A program made the translations under genes and the position numbers. The notes below the pieces were generated by a model that worked only from the letters and a program-made list of their open reading frames with translations, had not been told where the DNA came from and did not search any database. This document shows, one piece after another, positions 1 to 5,274 of a stretch of 5,299 bases of DNA. The stretch spans positions 1-5,299 of the forward strand of contig JASLAI010000215.1 of NCBI GenBank assembly GCA_030147225.1, in the 5' to 3' direction. The DNA is from Planococcus sp. (in: firmicutes) (GTDB lineage Bacteria; Bacillota; Bacilli; Bacillales_A; Planococcaceae). Positions within the stretch are counted from its first letter, which is position 1. Each line of letters starts with the position of its first letter.

Positions 1-300
1 GTGCTTGCATCGGGTGGCATACAAGATGCACAGGATATGATCAAAGCATTTCTGCTGGGAGCCGATGCGGTTGGTCTTGCAGGCTCTTTCTTGAAGACAG
101 CAATGCAAGAAGGCGAAGCTCAGCTGATCAGTGATATCCACGCGCTATACGAAGATTTGACGATGATGATGACGGCTCTAGGGGCTGAAGACTTGTCTGC
201 GTTGAAGAAATGTCCGGCTGTGATTACTGGAGAGTTGGCCCAATATCTTAGCGCCAGAGGCTTCAATCCGGCATCTTATGCAATCCCTGTGAAAAACTGA
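1..300 (+). CDS. fni: Isopentenyl-diphosphate delta-isomerase, type 2 (3' part)
   Basis: This is the C-terminal 99 codons of a gene that begins before the window; the GTG at base 1 is an internal codon, not a start. The family is the FMN-dependent type 2 isomerase, which interconverts isopentenyl and dimethylallyl diphosphate in the cytoplasm for isoprenoid and quinone side chains. The visible part carries the end of the TIM barrel: LASGGI (residues 2-7 as translated here) and GADAVGLAGSFL (20-31), which in this family form the FMN phosphate-binding loops. The tail resembles the C-terminus of B. subtilis Fni as I remember it, including the helix with the LGA turn and the ending around ARGFNPASY. 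It ends in TGA at 298-300 and is followed by a probable terminator, so it seems to be transcribed separately from der. The full length and the NADPH-binding part cannot be judged. Confidence 0.88.
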   Translation: MLASGGIQDAQDMIKAFLLGADAVGLAGSFLKTAMQEGEAQLISDIHALYEDLTMMMTALGAEDLSALKKCPAVITGELAQYLSARGFNPASYAIPVKN

Positions 301-313
301 ATATTGCACATTT

Positions 314-351
314 AAAGGGGATGGACATTTAACAGATGCCATCGCCTTTTT
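314..351 (+). terminator. Probable intrinsic terminator after fni
   Basis: An 11-bp stem pairs 314-324 (AAAGGGGATGG) with 339-349 (CCATCGCCTTT), with one G/G mismatch in the middle. The loop is about 14 nt. The 3' arm runs into a short T tract (347-351), so part of the tract is also in the stem. It lies 13 bp after the fni stop and just before a promoter -10, as expected of a boundary between transcripts. The short T tract and the mismatch make it a moderate rather than strong terminator. Confidence 0.6.
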
Positions 352-361
352 CGTGTATAAT
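333..361 (+). promoter_or_regulatory. Candidate sigma-A promoter for der-gpsA
   Basis: A perfect TATAAT -10 box is at 356-361, 32 bp before the der start. At the usual 17-bp spacing, the -35 position (333-338, CAGATG) matches TTGACA poorly. A better match, TTAACA at 329-334, is 21 bp away, which is too far for normal spacing. The -10 follows directly after the terminator at 314-351, which supports it as the start of a separate der transcript. Transcription would begin near 367-369. Confidence 0.5.
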
Positions 362-393
362 AGGCATATCAGAAGTGGAAGGATGAATTTATT

Positions 394-1704
394 ATGTCAA
401 AACCGGTAGTAGCAATAGTTGGCCGGCCGAACGTTGGTAAGTCCACGATTTTCAATCGCGTGGTAGGAGAACGAGTTTCAATTGTGGAAGATATTCCAGG
501 AGTGACGCGTGACCGTATTTACAGCTCGGCAGATTGGCTGACACATGAATTTAATATTATAGATACAGGCGGCATCGATCTTCGTGACGAGCCGTTCCTT
601 GAACAAATCCGCCAACAGGCAGAGATTGCTATGGACGAAGCGGATGTGATCATCTTCCTTGTTAATGGACGAGATGGCGTCACTGCTCAGGATGAGCAAG
701 TAGCAAAAATTTTATATCGTACGAAAAAGCCAGTTATTCTGGCAGTCAATAAAATTGACAATCCCGATATGCGTCACATGATCTATGATTTTTATACGCT
801 GGGATTAGGCGAACCTTTCCCGCTTTCAGGCTCTCACGGGTTGGGACTTGGAGATCTTTTAGATGAAGTAGCGAAGAATTTCCCTAAAGACGATGACGAG
901 GAATACCCTGACAATGTCATTAAATTCTCTTTGATTGGCCGTCCTAACGTCGGAAAATCTTCACTTGTCAATTCATTCCTGGGAGAAGAACGGGTTATTG
1001 TCAGCGAAGTAGCGGGAACCACGCGCGACGCTGTAGATACACAATATGATTACAACGATCAGCCTTATGTCATTATTGATACGGCCGGAATGCGTAAAAA
1101 AGGAAAAGTTTACGAAACAACAGAAAAGTACAGTGTTTTACGTGCATTGCGCGCTATTGAACGTTCAGATGTTGTTTTAGTGGTTCTTAATGCAGAAGAA
1201 GGCATTCAGGAACAAGACAAAAAAATTGCCGGATATGCACATGAGGCCGGTAAAGCAATCATCATTATTGTAAACAAATGGGATGCGATCGAGAAAGATG
1301 AGAAGACCATGAATGTCATGACGCGAAAAATCCGTGAACATTTCCTATTCCTGGACTACGCACCGATCATGTTTGTTTCGGCGATCAGCGGCAAACGCGT
1401 CCATAACATTTTGGAGATTGTCAATAAAGTGAATGACAATCATTCAAGACGCATCCAGTCGAGCATCTTAAACGAAGTAATTGAAGACGCAGTTGCTATG
1501 AACCCAGCGCCAACGGACAAAGGCCGTCGTCTGCGTGTTTATTATGCAACTCAAGTGGCGATCAAGCCGCCGACATTCGTCGTCTTTGTCAATGAACCGG
1601 AACTGATGCACTTCAGTTATGAACGCTTCTTGCAGAACCGGATTCGCGAAAGCTTCGATTTTGAAGGAACTCCTCTGCGTCTTATAACAAGAGCACGTAC
1701 TTAA
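394..1704 (+). CDS. der: Ribosome-assembly GTPase Der (EngA)
   Basis: Der is a GTPase with two tandem G domains that acts late in assembly of the 50S ribosomal subunit. The 436-residue length is normal for the family. The first G domain has GRPNVGKS (10-17, P-loop), DTGG (57-60) and NKID (119-122). The second has GRPNVGKS (182-189), DTAG (229-232) and NKWD (294-297), followed by SAISG (329-333). The two domains are joined by an acidic linker (about 165-173, DDDEEYPD). Residues from about 350 to the end form the KH-like RNA-binding domain that is the hallmark of Der. All GTP-binding motifs are intact. The start is ATG at 394, preceded by GGAAGGA (377-383) at 10 nt. GpsA follows 22 nt after the stop without a terminator, so both are probably on one mRNA. 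In B. subtilis this gene was called yphC and is essential. Confidence 0.98.
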   Translation: MSKPVVAIVGRPNVGKSTIFNRVVGERVSIVEDIPGVTRDRIYSSADWLTHEFNIIDTGGIDLRDEPFLEQIRQQAEIAMDEADVIIFLVNGRDGVTAQDEQVAKILYRTKKPVILAVNKIDNPDMRHMIYDFYTLGLGEPFPLSGSHGLGLGDLLDEVAKNFPKDDDEEYPDNVIKFSLIGRPNVGKSSLVNSFLGEERVIVSEVAGTTRDAVDTQYDYNDQPYVIIDTAGMRKKGKVYETTEKYSVLRALRAIERSDVVLVVLNAEEGIQEQDKKIAGYAHEAGKAIIIIVNKWDAIEKDEKTMNVMTRKIREHFLFLDYAPIMFVSAISGKRVHNILEIVNKVNDNHSRRIQSSILNEVIEDAVAMNPAPTDKGRRLRVYYATQVAIKPPTFVVFVNEPELMHFSYERFLQNRIRESFDFEGTPLRLITRART

Positions 1705-1726
1705 GGTAAAAAGGTGGTTTTAGCTT

Positions 1727-2746
1727 ATGGAAAAAGTTTCTGTTTTTGGAGCAGGAAGCTGGGGGACCGCTCTGAGCTATGTGCTTGCTCAGAATGAGCA
1801 TGATTTATTGCTTTGGACACATCGGCAGGACCAAGCTGATGAAATCAACCAGCGTACAAATAAACGGTATTTAAAAGATACGCAGTTGCCTGAAAACTTG
1901 AAAGCGACAAGCGATTTGCCTAAAGCAGTTGAACACGCTGATATTTATGTCCTGGCTGTTCCAACAAAAGCAATTCGCGAAGTTTGCCGTGACATCAAAA
2001 AAAGCATCAATCGAAAAATTTTGTTCGTCCATGTTTCCAAAGGCATTGAACCAGATTCACTAAAGCGGATCAGTGAAATGATCCGTGAAGAAATTCCGGA
2101 ACAGTGGATTGAGGAAGTGGTCGTATTATCCGGGCCAAGCCATGCAGAAGAAGTCGTTCAGGAACATCCGACCACCGTTACCGCAGCTTGTGAGAACACA
2201 GAAGCGGCTAACCGGATCCAGGATTTGTTCATGAACCATTATTTCCGTGTTTATACGAATACGGATGTAATCGGTGTTGAAATCGGCGGGGCATTAAAGA
2301 ATATCATTGCTTTGGCTGTCGGAATTACTGATGGTTTAGGTTTCGGCGATAATGCGAAAGCTGCCATCATGACGCGCGGACTGGCGGAAATCGCGCGTCT
2401 GGGTGTTAAAATGGGAGCAACACCTTTAACTTTCTCAGGTTTGACCGGAGTTGGTGATTTAATTGTGACTTGTACCAGCGTCCATTCACGCAATTGGCGG
2501 GCAGGAAACATGCTGGGCAAAGGTAAAACTTTGGACGAAGTGCTTGAAGAAATGGGCATGGTTGTCGAAGGAATACGTACCACGAAGGCAGCTTATCAAT
2601 TGTCACAAGCATACGATGTACCGATGCCGATAACTGCTGCACTTTATTCCGTTCTTTTTGACAATGTATCGACAGATGATGCAGTTGGAAAGCTGATGGG
2701 ACGTATGAAGAAGAATGAAATGGAAGATTTGATTAACTTGCTTTAA
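1727..2746 (+). CDS. gpsA: Glycerol-3-phosphate dehydrogenase [NAD(P)+]
   Basis: GpsA reduces dihydroxyacetone phosphate to sn-glycerol 3-phosphate, the backbone for membrane phospholipids and glycerophosphate teichoic acids; it works in the cytoplasm. The N-terminal Rossmann fold shows GAGSWG (8-13), the nucleotide-binding glycine motif. Further family motifs are AVPT (77-80), SKGIE (104-108), SGPSHA (135-140), ALKN (189-192) with the presumed catalytic lysine K191, the GFGDNAKAA segment (205-213), GLTGVGDLIVTC (238-249) and SRNWRAG (254-260). The length of 339 residues is usual. The ATG at 1727 is preceded by AAGGTGG (1711-1717) at 9 nt. It sits directly downstream of der, as in other Bacillales, and its transcript should end at the terminator at 2754-2791. 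Nothing is missing or broken. Confidence 0.97.
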   Translation: MEKVSVFGAGSWGTALSYVLAQNEHDLLLWTHRQDQADEINQRTNKRYLKDTQLPENLKATSDLPKAVEHADIYVLAVPTKAIREVCRDIKKSINRKILFVHVSKGIEPDSLKRISEMIREEIPEQWIEEVVVLSGPSHAEEVVQEHPTTVTAACENTEAANRIQDLFMNHYFRVYTNTDVIGVEIGGALKNIIALAVGITDGLGFGDNAKAAIMTRGLAEIARLGVKMGATPLTFSGLTGVGDLIVTCTSVHSRNWRAGNMLGKGKTLDEVLEEMGMVVEGIRTTKAAYQLSQAYDVPMPITAALYSVLFDNVSTDDAVGKLMGRMKKNEMEDLINLL

Positions 2747-2753
2747 TTGTCAC

Positions 2754-2791
2754 AAAAGAAGAGGATGCTACAAGCAGACTCTTCTTTTTTT
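2754..2791 (+). terminator. Strong intrinsic terminator after gpsA
   Basis: A 10-bp stem pairs AAAAGAAGAG (2754-2763) with CTCTTCTTTT (2779-2788). A small upper stem, TGC (2766-2768) with GCA (2774-2776), closes a 5-nt loop, and the two stems are separated by GA opposite GA. The T run continues to 2791. It begins 8 bp after the gpsA stop and ends the der-gpsA transcript. Confidence 0.9.
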
Positions 2792-2792
2792 A

Positions 2793-2801
2793 TGCTATAC
2801 T
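2793..2801 (+). promoter_or_regulatory. Extended -10 promoter candidate for yphE-yphF
   Basis: TGCTATACT is a TGn extended -10 followed by TATACT, which differs from TATAAT at one base. The -35 position at 17-bp spacing (2773-2778, AGCAGA) falls inside the terminator hairpin and does not match the consensus; an extended -10 can compensate for that. The box is 32 bp before the yphE start and directly after the gpsA terminator, so the position is right for a new transcript starting near 2808. Confidence 0.55.
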
Positions 2802-2833
2802 ATTGACTGAAACACTATGAAAGGCGGGCAATT

Positions 2834-3037
2834 ATGAGTGCTTTAGATAAAATGTGGGTATCATTTGCTGGAATTGCTTTCTTACTGATTTCAATGGGTT
2901 TTATCTACTTGAGCAGATACAAATTGAAAAATGGCATACTTAAATTCTTATTCGCCCTAGTTGCATACATCTTGCTGATTCTTGGATTCTTTATCATGAT
3001 ATTCACGGTATTCAGCGGCCCTACAGGCGGCGCTTGA
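2834..3037 (+). CDS. yphE: Small two-helix membrane protein, YphE / DUF2768 type
   Basis: This encodes a 67-residue protein of unknown function. Two hydrophobic segments, about residues 8-26 and 36-59, should span the membrane, joined by a short basic stretch (RYKLKNGILK, 28-37). By the positive-inside rule the loop would be cytoplasmic and both ends outside. The C-terminus is short and rich in glycine (SGPTGGA). The size, topology and place between gpsA and yphF fit the DUF2768 family, B. subtilis YphE; the assignment relies on context and memory of the family. The ATG at 2834 follows an AAGGCGGG ribosome-binding sequence (2821-2828) at 5 nt. Its stop codon overlaps the ribosome binding site of the next gene, so the two are very likely translated from one mRNA. 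No catalytic motif is visible. Confidence 0.8.
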   Translation: MSALDKMWVSFAGIAFLLISMGFIYLSRYKLKNGILKFLFALVAYILLILGFFIMIFTVFSGPTGGA

Positions 3038-3041
3038 GGTG
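3036..3041 (+). promoter_or_regulatory. Ribosome binding site deciding the yphF start
   Basis: GAGGTG overlaps the yphE TGA stop (3035-3037) and includes an in-frame GTG (3039-3041). That GTG is part of the Shine-Dalgarno sequence itself and has no other one ahead of it. The ATG at 3048 lies 6 nt downstream of GAGGTG at good spacing and begins a clean lipoprotein signal, so 3048 is the preferred start. Confidence 0.75.
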
Positions 3042-3047
3042 AGAAAA

Positions 3048-3758
3048 ATGAAAAAAACATCAATGTTTATCCTGCTCCTGCTCGTTGTCGGATTTTTGTC
3101 TGCATGCGGATATCCACAGAGTGAGAGAGCGGGAAACCAGATTCCTTATGAAGATCAATTGATTACTGTACAAAACGCTGTAAATCAGTACAGAGGTGCG
3201 ACTGGCGGCTTGCTGCCGATTAAAACCAGGGAAATGGATGTAGACCAATACATCAAATACCCTGTTGATTTTTCAAAAATCGTACCTAACTATACAGCGG
3301 AAGTTCCACCAAATGCATTTGAAAATGGAGGTATTTTTCAGTATGTCATTATGGACGTAGAAGAAAACCCAACCGTAAAACTGGTTGATCTGAATGCAGC
3401 AGAAGCAATCAGATCTGTTAATGTGCGCAAAAATGCAAATGGTGGCCGGGTGCCAATTTCAGAAATCCTCGCTGACAATGTTTACAAGTTTAACTATAAG
3501 GAAATGGGATTCTCTGAGGAACCAACAGTGGTAAGTCCGTACAGCGGCCGCAATTTGCCGATGGTGATTACGGGAAGCGGAGAAGTTTATATCGATTATT
3601 CAATGGATATTTATTCAGCTCTGCAAGAGTACGAAGGAACTCTTGAAGAAGGACAGGATATTCGGTTTATCCTGTATGAAGACCATGCAGTCGTACCTGC
3701 TTACTCACTTCCTTACACAATCGACGAAGAAAACGAACCGATATTTTTAACTGAGTAA
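3048..3758 (+). CDS. yphF: Predicted lipoprotein, YphF type
   Basis: This is a protein of 236 residues and unknown function, recognised mainly by its place next to yphE and by its length. The N-terminus is a classic lipoprotein signal: positive start (MKK), hydrophobic core (6-17) and lipobox LSAC (17-20), so Cys20 should be lipid-modified and the mature protein anchored on the outer face of the membrane. The mature part is soluble and acidic near its end (DEENEPIFLTE). Two stretches resemble each other: 43-58, ending GGLLPI, and about 120-137, ending GGRVPI, each a helix-like run followed by GG and a proline. No enzyme motif is visible. An in-frame GTG at 3039 is less likely as the start because it lies in the ribosome binding site. 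There is no clear terminator after the stop, so some transcription may continue into hbs. In spore-forming relatives the next gene is spoIVA, which is absent here. Confidence 0.82.
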   Translation: MKKTSMFILLLLVVGFLSACGYPQSERAGNQIPYEDQLITVQNAVNQYRGATGGLLPIKTREMDVDQYIKYPVDFSKIVPNYTAEVPPNAFENGGIFQYVIMDVEENPTVKLVDLNAAEAIRSVNVRKNANGGRVPISEILADNVYKFNYKEMGFSEEPTVVSPYSGRNLPMVITGSGEVYIDYSMDIYSALQEYEGTLEEGQDIRFILYEDHAVVPAYSLPYTIDEENEPIFLTE

Positions 3759-3854
3759 AAACCTTGATTTGACGCGATTTTAATAGAAATGCCCTTTTTA
3801 TAGAAAATTTTGTTAGTATTTGGTGGTTTTATTGAAAAAGCAGGCTGTTTGTTG

Positions 3855-3883
3855 TTGCTATGCGATTTTCGATGTGATACTCT
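3855..3883 (+). promoter_or_regulatory. Candidate promoter for hbs
   Basis: TTGCTA (3855-3860, four of six matches to TTGACA) and TACTCT (3878-3883) are 17 bp apart. A TGA just before the -10 (3875-3877) gives an extended TGn motif. Transcription would begin near 3890, some 40 nt ahead of the hbs start. The rest of the 172-bp spacer (3759-3854) is AT-rich; a TATAGA at 3799-3804 has no partner -35 at normal spacing, and I see no hairpin terminator there. Confidence 0.5.
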
Positions 3884-3916
3884 TTTTACAGGATTGATGG
3901 TTGCATCCCCTTTGAG

Positions 3917-3924
3917 AGGAGGTG
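3917..3924 (+). promoter_or_regulatory. Ribosome binding site of hbs
   Basis: AGGAGGTG is a near-perfect complement to the 16S rRNA 3' end, 6 nt before the ATG at 3931. It contains the GTG at 3922 that would otherwise extend the reading frame by three codons; because that GTG is inside the Shine-Dalgarno sequence, ATG 3931 is the true start. A site this strong fits the high expression of HU. Confidence 0.9.
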
Positions 3925-3930
3925 AATAGC

Positions 3931-4203
3931 ATGAACAAAACAGAATTAGTGAACTCTGTTGCTGAAGCAGCTGAACTTTCTCGTAAAGACGCTGCCAAAG
4001 CAGTTGACGCTGCATTTGAGACGATTCAAGACGCTCTAACTAAAGGTGAAAAAGTACAGTTGATCGGATTCGGTAACTTTGAAGTACGCGAACGCGCGGC
4101 TCGCAAAGGACGTAACCCACAAACTGGTGCTGAAATTGAGATCGCTGCAAGCAAAGTTCCTGCATTTAAGCCAGGTAAAGCGCTTAAAGACGCAGTGAAG
4201 TAA
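3931..4203 (+). CDS. hbs: DNA-binding protein HU
   Basis: HU is the abundant histone-like protein that bends and compacts DNA in the nucleoid as a homodimer. The 90 residues start MNKTELV and keep the full family pattern: two N-terminal helices (about 3-38), then the signature region 46-66, beginning [10 protein letters not shown] and ending in the arm tip GRNPQTG (60-66) with the DNA-intercalating proline P63, and the C-terminal [15 protein letters not shown]. It looks very close to B. subtilis HBsu, which is about two residues longer at the end. The gene has its own candidate promoter and a strong terminator, so it is probably transcribed alone as well as by any read-through from yphF. No oddities are visible. 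IHF-type proteins share the fold, but the sequence is clearly HU. Confidence 0.97.
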   Translation: MNKTELVNSVAEAAELSRKDAAKAVDAAFETIQDALTKGEKVQLIGFGNFEVRERAARKGRNPQTGAEIEIAASKVPAFKPGKALKDAVK

Positions 4204-4224
4204 GCTTTAGCCTCTGTACATAGG

Positions 4225-4268
4225 ATGACTTTTGCGAGACACAATCTTGCAAAAGTCATTCTTTTTTT
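4225..4268 (+). terminator. Strong intrinsic terminator after hbs
   Basis: A 15-bp stem pairs 4225-4239 (ATGACTTTTGCGAGA) with 4245-4259 (TCTTGCAAAAGTCAT), with one G-T wobble pair (4236/4248) and a 5-nt loop CACAA. A T-rich tract follows (4259-4268, seven T in a row at 4262-4268). It begins 21 bp after the hbs stop. Confidence 0.94.
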
Positions 4269-4280
4269 GAGTCAACAATT

Positions 4281-4309
4281 TTGCGAAACACCTGTGCGTA
4301 TGCTACGAT
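4281..4309 (+). promoter_or_regulatory. Predicted sigma-A promoter for folE
   Basis: TTGCGA (4281-4286) and TACGAT (4304-4309) are 17 bp apart, and TGC (4301-4303) just before the -10 makes an extended TGn motif. It begins 12 bp after the hbs terminator. The expected start of transcription, about 4315-4317, coincides with the first base of the repeat array (4316), so the whole array should lie in the folE leader. I see no better promoter between the array and folE. Confidence 0.6.
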
Positions 4310-4315
4310 TCATGT

Positions 4316-4438
4316 GAGAAAAGCGGAGGCGATCGAGCAAAACCCGACGGGCATAAGACGGGCTGCCGAAGTGGCGCACTTTGCCACATAGGCGGAACGG
4401 CTTATGACCCCGAGGGTTTGATCGCCGAGCTAGACAAT
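4316..4438. repeat. Repeat unit 1 (123 bp) with long hairpin
   Basis: The hairpin has five nested helices. Outer: GGCGATC (4328-4334) with GATCGCC (4420-4426). After a 5-nt bulge on the 5' side (4335-4339): AAACCC (4340-4345) with GGGTTT (4414-4419). Inner: CATAAG (4352-4357) with CTTATG (4401-4406), extendable by GGG/CCC (4349-4351 with 4408-4410) around a bulged A (4407). Upper: GCC (4365-4367) with GGC (4391-4393). Apical: GTGGC (4371-4375) with GCCAC (4383-4387), closing the 7-nt loop GCACTTT. A GAA/ATA 3x3 internal loop (4368-4370, 4388-4390) separates the last two. The functional strand is unknown; the + strand should be transcribed in the folE leader. Confidence 0.9.
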
Positions 4439-4560
4439 GAGAAAAGCGGAAGCGGCCGTTCTGCTCCGACAGGCACAAGACGATTTGGCGAAGCGGCGTT
4501 CTTTGCCGCATAGCCAGAGTGGCTTATGACCCGAGGAGCAGGCCGCTGGAGCTGGACAGT
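4439..4560. repeat. Repeat unit 2 (122 bp) with long hairpin
   Basis: The fold is the same as in unit 1 but with many different bases. Outer: AGCGGCC (4451-4457) with GGCCGCT (4541-4547). After a 4-nt bulge (4458-4461): TGCTCC (4462-4467) with GGAGCA (4535-4540). Inner: CACAAG (4474-4479) with CTTATG (4523-4528), with one C/A mismatch (4476/4526). Upper: TGGC (4486-4489) with GCCA (4513-4516). Apical: GCGGC (4493-4497) with GCCGC (4505-4509), closing the 7-nt loop GTTCTTT. The GAA/ATA internal loop (4490-4492, 4510-4512) is identical to that of unit 1. Confidence 0.9.
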
Positions 4561-4575
4561 GAGAAAAGCAGAAGC
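4561..4575. repeat. Truncated third repeat unit
   Basis: GAGAAAAGCAGAAGC matches the first 15 bp of unit 2 with one change (G to A at 4570); the similarity stops at about 4575. The array therefore ends with the conserved head of a unit, so each complete palindrome is flanked on both sides by the GAGAAAAGC box. Confidence 0.85.
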
Positions 4576-4655
4576 ATAAGTGAAAAATCGCTAACATATG
4601 AAAATACGACCGGTAGCCATCCTGCTGCCAAACAAATAACCGATTCGTCTTCAAC

Positions 4656-4661
4656 AGGAGG
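4656..4661 (+). promoter_or_regulatory. Ribosome binding site deciding the folE start
   Basis: AGGAGG lies 7 nt before ATG 4669. The reading frame stays open upstream to an ATG at 4519, but that ATG is inside repeat unit 2 with no ribosome binding sequence, and the extra 50 residues are low in complexity and unlike any FolE. The 4669 start gives a protein of normal length. Confidence 0.9.
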
Positions 4662-4668
4662 AAACAGA

Positions 4669-5253
4669 ATGATAGATGTGAAAGCACAGAAGGTAGACCT
4701 AGATAAAATAGAACAAGCTGTCTCGATGATATTGGAGGCGGTTGGGGAAGACGTAAGCCGTGAAGGATTACAGGATACGCCTAAAAGGGTAGCTAAGATG
4801 TATGCAGAAGTATTCTCCGGGTTGAAGGAAGATCCAAGAGAATATTTCAAAACAGTTTTTCATGAAGGGCATGAAGAACTGGTGCTCGTTAAAGATATTC
4901 CTTTCTACTCGATGTGCGAACATCATCTCGTTCCGTTTTTTGGAAAGGCGCATATCGCCTATATTCCTCGTGACGGAGTTGTGACAGGATTGAGCAAATT
5001 GGCAAGAGCTGTGGAGACAGTTGCAAAACGTCCCCAGTTGCAGGAACGCATCACTTCGACGATTGCAGACTCTTTGATGGAAACTTTGAATCCACATGGC
5101 GTCTATGTAATGATTGAAGCGGAGCATATGTGCATGACGATGAGGGGCATCAAGAAACCAGGATCAAAAACAGTTACAGCGGTCTCCCGTGGGATTCTTG
5201 AAACGGACGACATCAAACGTTCGGAAGTAATCACATACATTAATATGAACTAA
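4669..5253 (+). CDS. folE: GTP cyclohydrolase I
   Basis: FolE opens the ring of GTP to make 7,8-dihydroneopterin triphosphate, the first step of folate synthesis; it acts as a cytoplasmic homodecamer with zinc. From ATG 4669 the protein has 194 residues, close to the B. subtilis enzyme (about 190, called MtrA there). The zinc and catalytic residues are present: C83 and H86 in MCEHH (82-86), H85, and H153 and C155 in EHMCMTMRG (152-160); they correspond to C110, H113, H112, H179 and C181 of the E. coli enzyme. Other family motifs are [15 protein letters not shown] (31-45), [13 protein letters not shown] (88-100), GLSKLAR (107-113) and RPQLQER (121-127). The next gene starts 21 nt after the stop with no terminator, as in the mtrA-mtrB operon of B. 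subtilis. The mRNA probably begins near 4316, giving a long leader that contains the repeat array. This is the zinc-type FolE, not the FolE2 family. Confidence 0.97.
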   Translation: MIDVKAQKVDLDKIEQAVSMILEAVGEDVSREGLQDTPKRVAKMYAEVFSGLKEDPREYFKTVFHEGHEELVLVKDIPFYSMCEHHLVPFFGKAHIAYIPRDGVVTGLSKLARAVETVAKRPQLQERITSTIADSLMETLNPHGVYVMIEAEHMCMTMRGIKKPGSKTVTAVSRGILETDDIKRSEVITYINMN

Positions 5254-5274
5254 AAATGAAAAGCAGGTGTGAAT

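Larger units (their letters stand above)
4316..4575. repeat. Tandem palindromic repeat array, 2.1 units
   Basis: Two complete units (4316-4438 and 4439-4560) and the first 15 bp of a third (4561-4575) follow each other without spacers. Each unit begins GAGAAAAGC and ends GAGCTRGACARTt-like (GAGCTAGACAAT and GAGCTGGACAGT). The first unit is about 58% GC by hand count, clearly above the AT-rich DNA around it. The interior of each unit is a long interrupted palindrome. I recall similar GAGAAAAGCGGA-type elements in gaps between genes of other Bacillales, but could not check this. The array fills most of the hbs-folE gap. Reading frames through it on either strand are by-products of the palindromes. 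Confidence 0.93.

Noticed and set aside
834..1022. Reading frame on the - strand within der
   Set aside because: It lies opposite the conserved Der coding sequence and has no family resemblance; it is a shadow of codon bias.
2803..2831. TTGACT at 2803-2808 as a -35 box for yphE
   Set aside because: No -10-like sequence lies 16-18 bp downstream, and that position overlaps the yphE ribosome binding region.
3769..3804. TTGACG (3769) with TATAGA (3799) as a promoter for hbs
   Set aside because: The spacer is 24 bp, far from the usual 16-18 bp.
4316..4575. The repeat array as a CRISPR
   Set aside because: The units are 122-123 bp, adjoin directly without unique spacers, and are diverged palindromes; there are no cas genes.
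4316..4575. The array as a classical MITE or insertion sequence
   Set aside because: The unit ends (GAGAAAAGC and GACAAT/GACAGT) are not inverted repeats of each other, no target-site duplication is visible around 4316 or 4575, and there is no transposase.
4519..4668. A 50-codon N-terminal extension of FolE
   Set aside because: The upstream ATG lies in repeat unit 2 without a ribosome binding site, while AGGAGG precedes ATG 4669 at ideal spacing and gives the normal FolE length.
4316..4668. TRAP-binding (GAG/TAG triplet) site in the folE leader
   Set aside because: GAG and TAG triplets occur, but not as a series at 2-3 nt spacing, so they do not form a TRAP site.
4272..4687. Two overlapping reading frames on the - strand (4272-4511 and 4430-4687) whose products resemble each other
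   Set aside because: Both run through the repeat units; their likeness comes only from the repeated DNA. Neither has a convincing ribosome binding site or a recognisable protein family.
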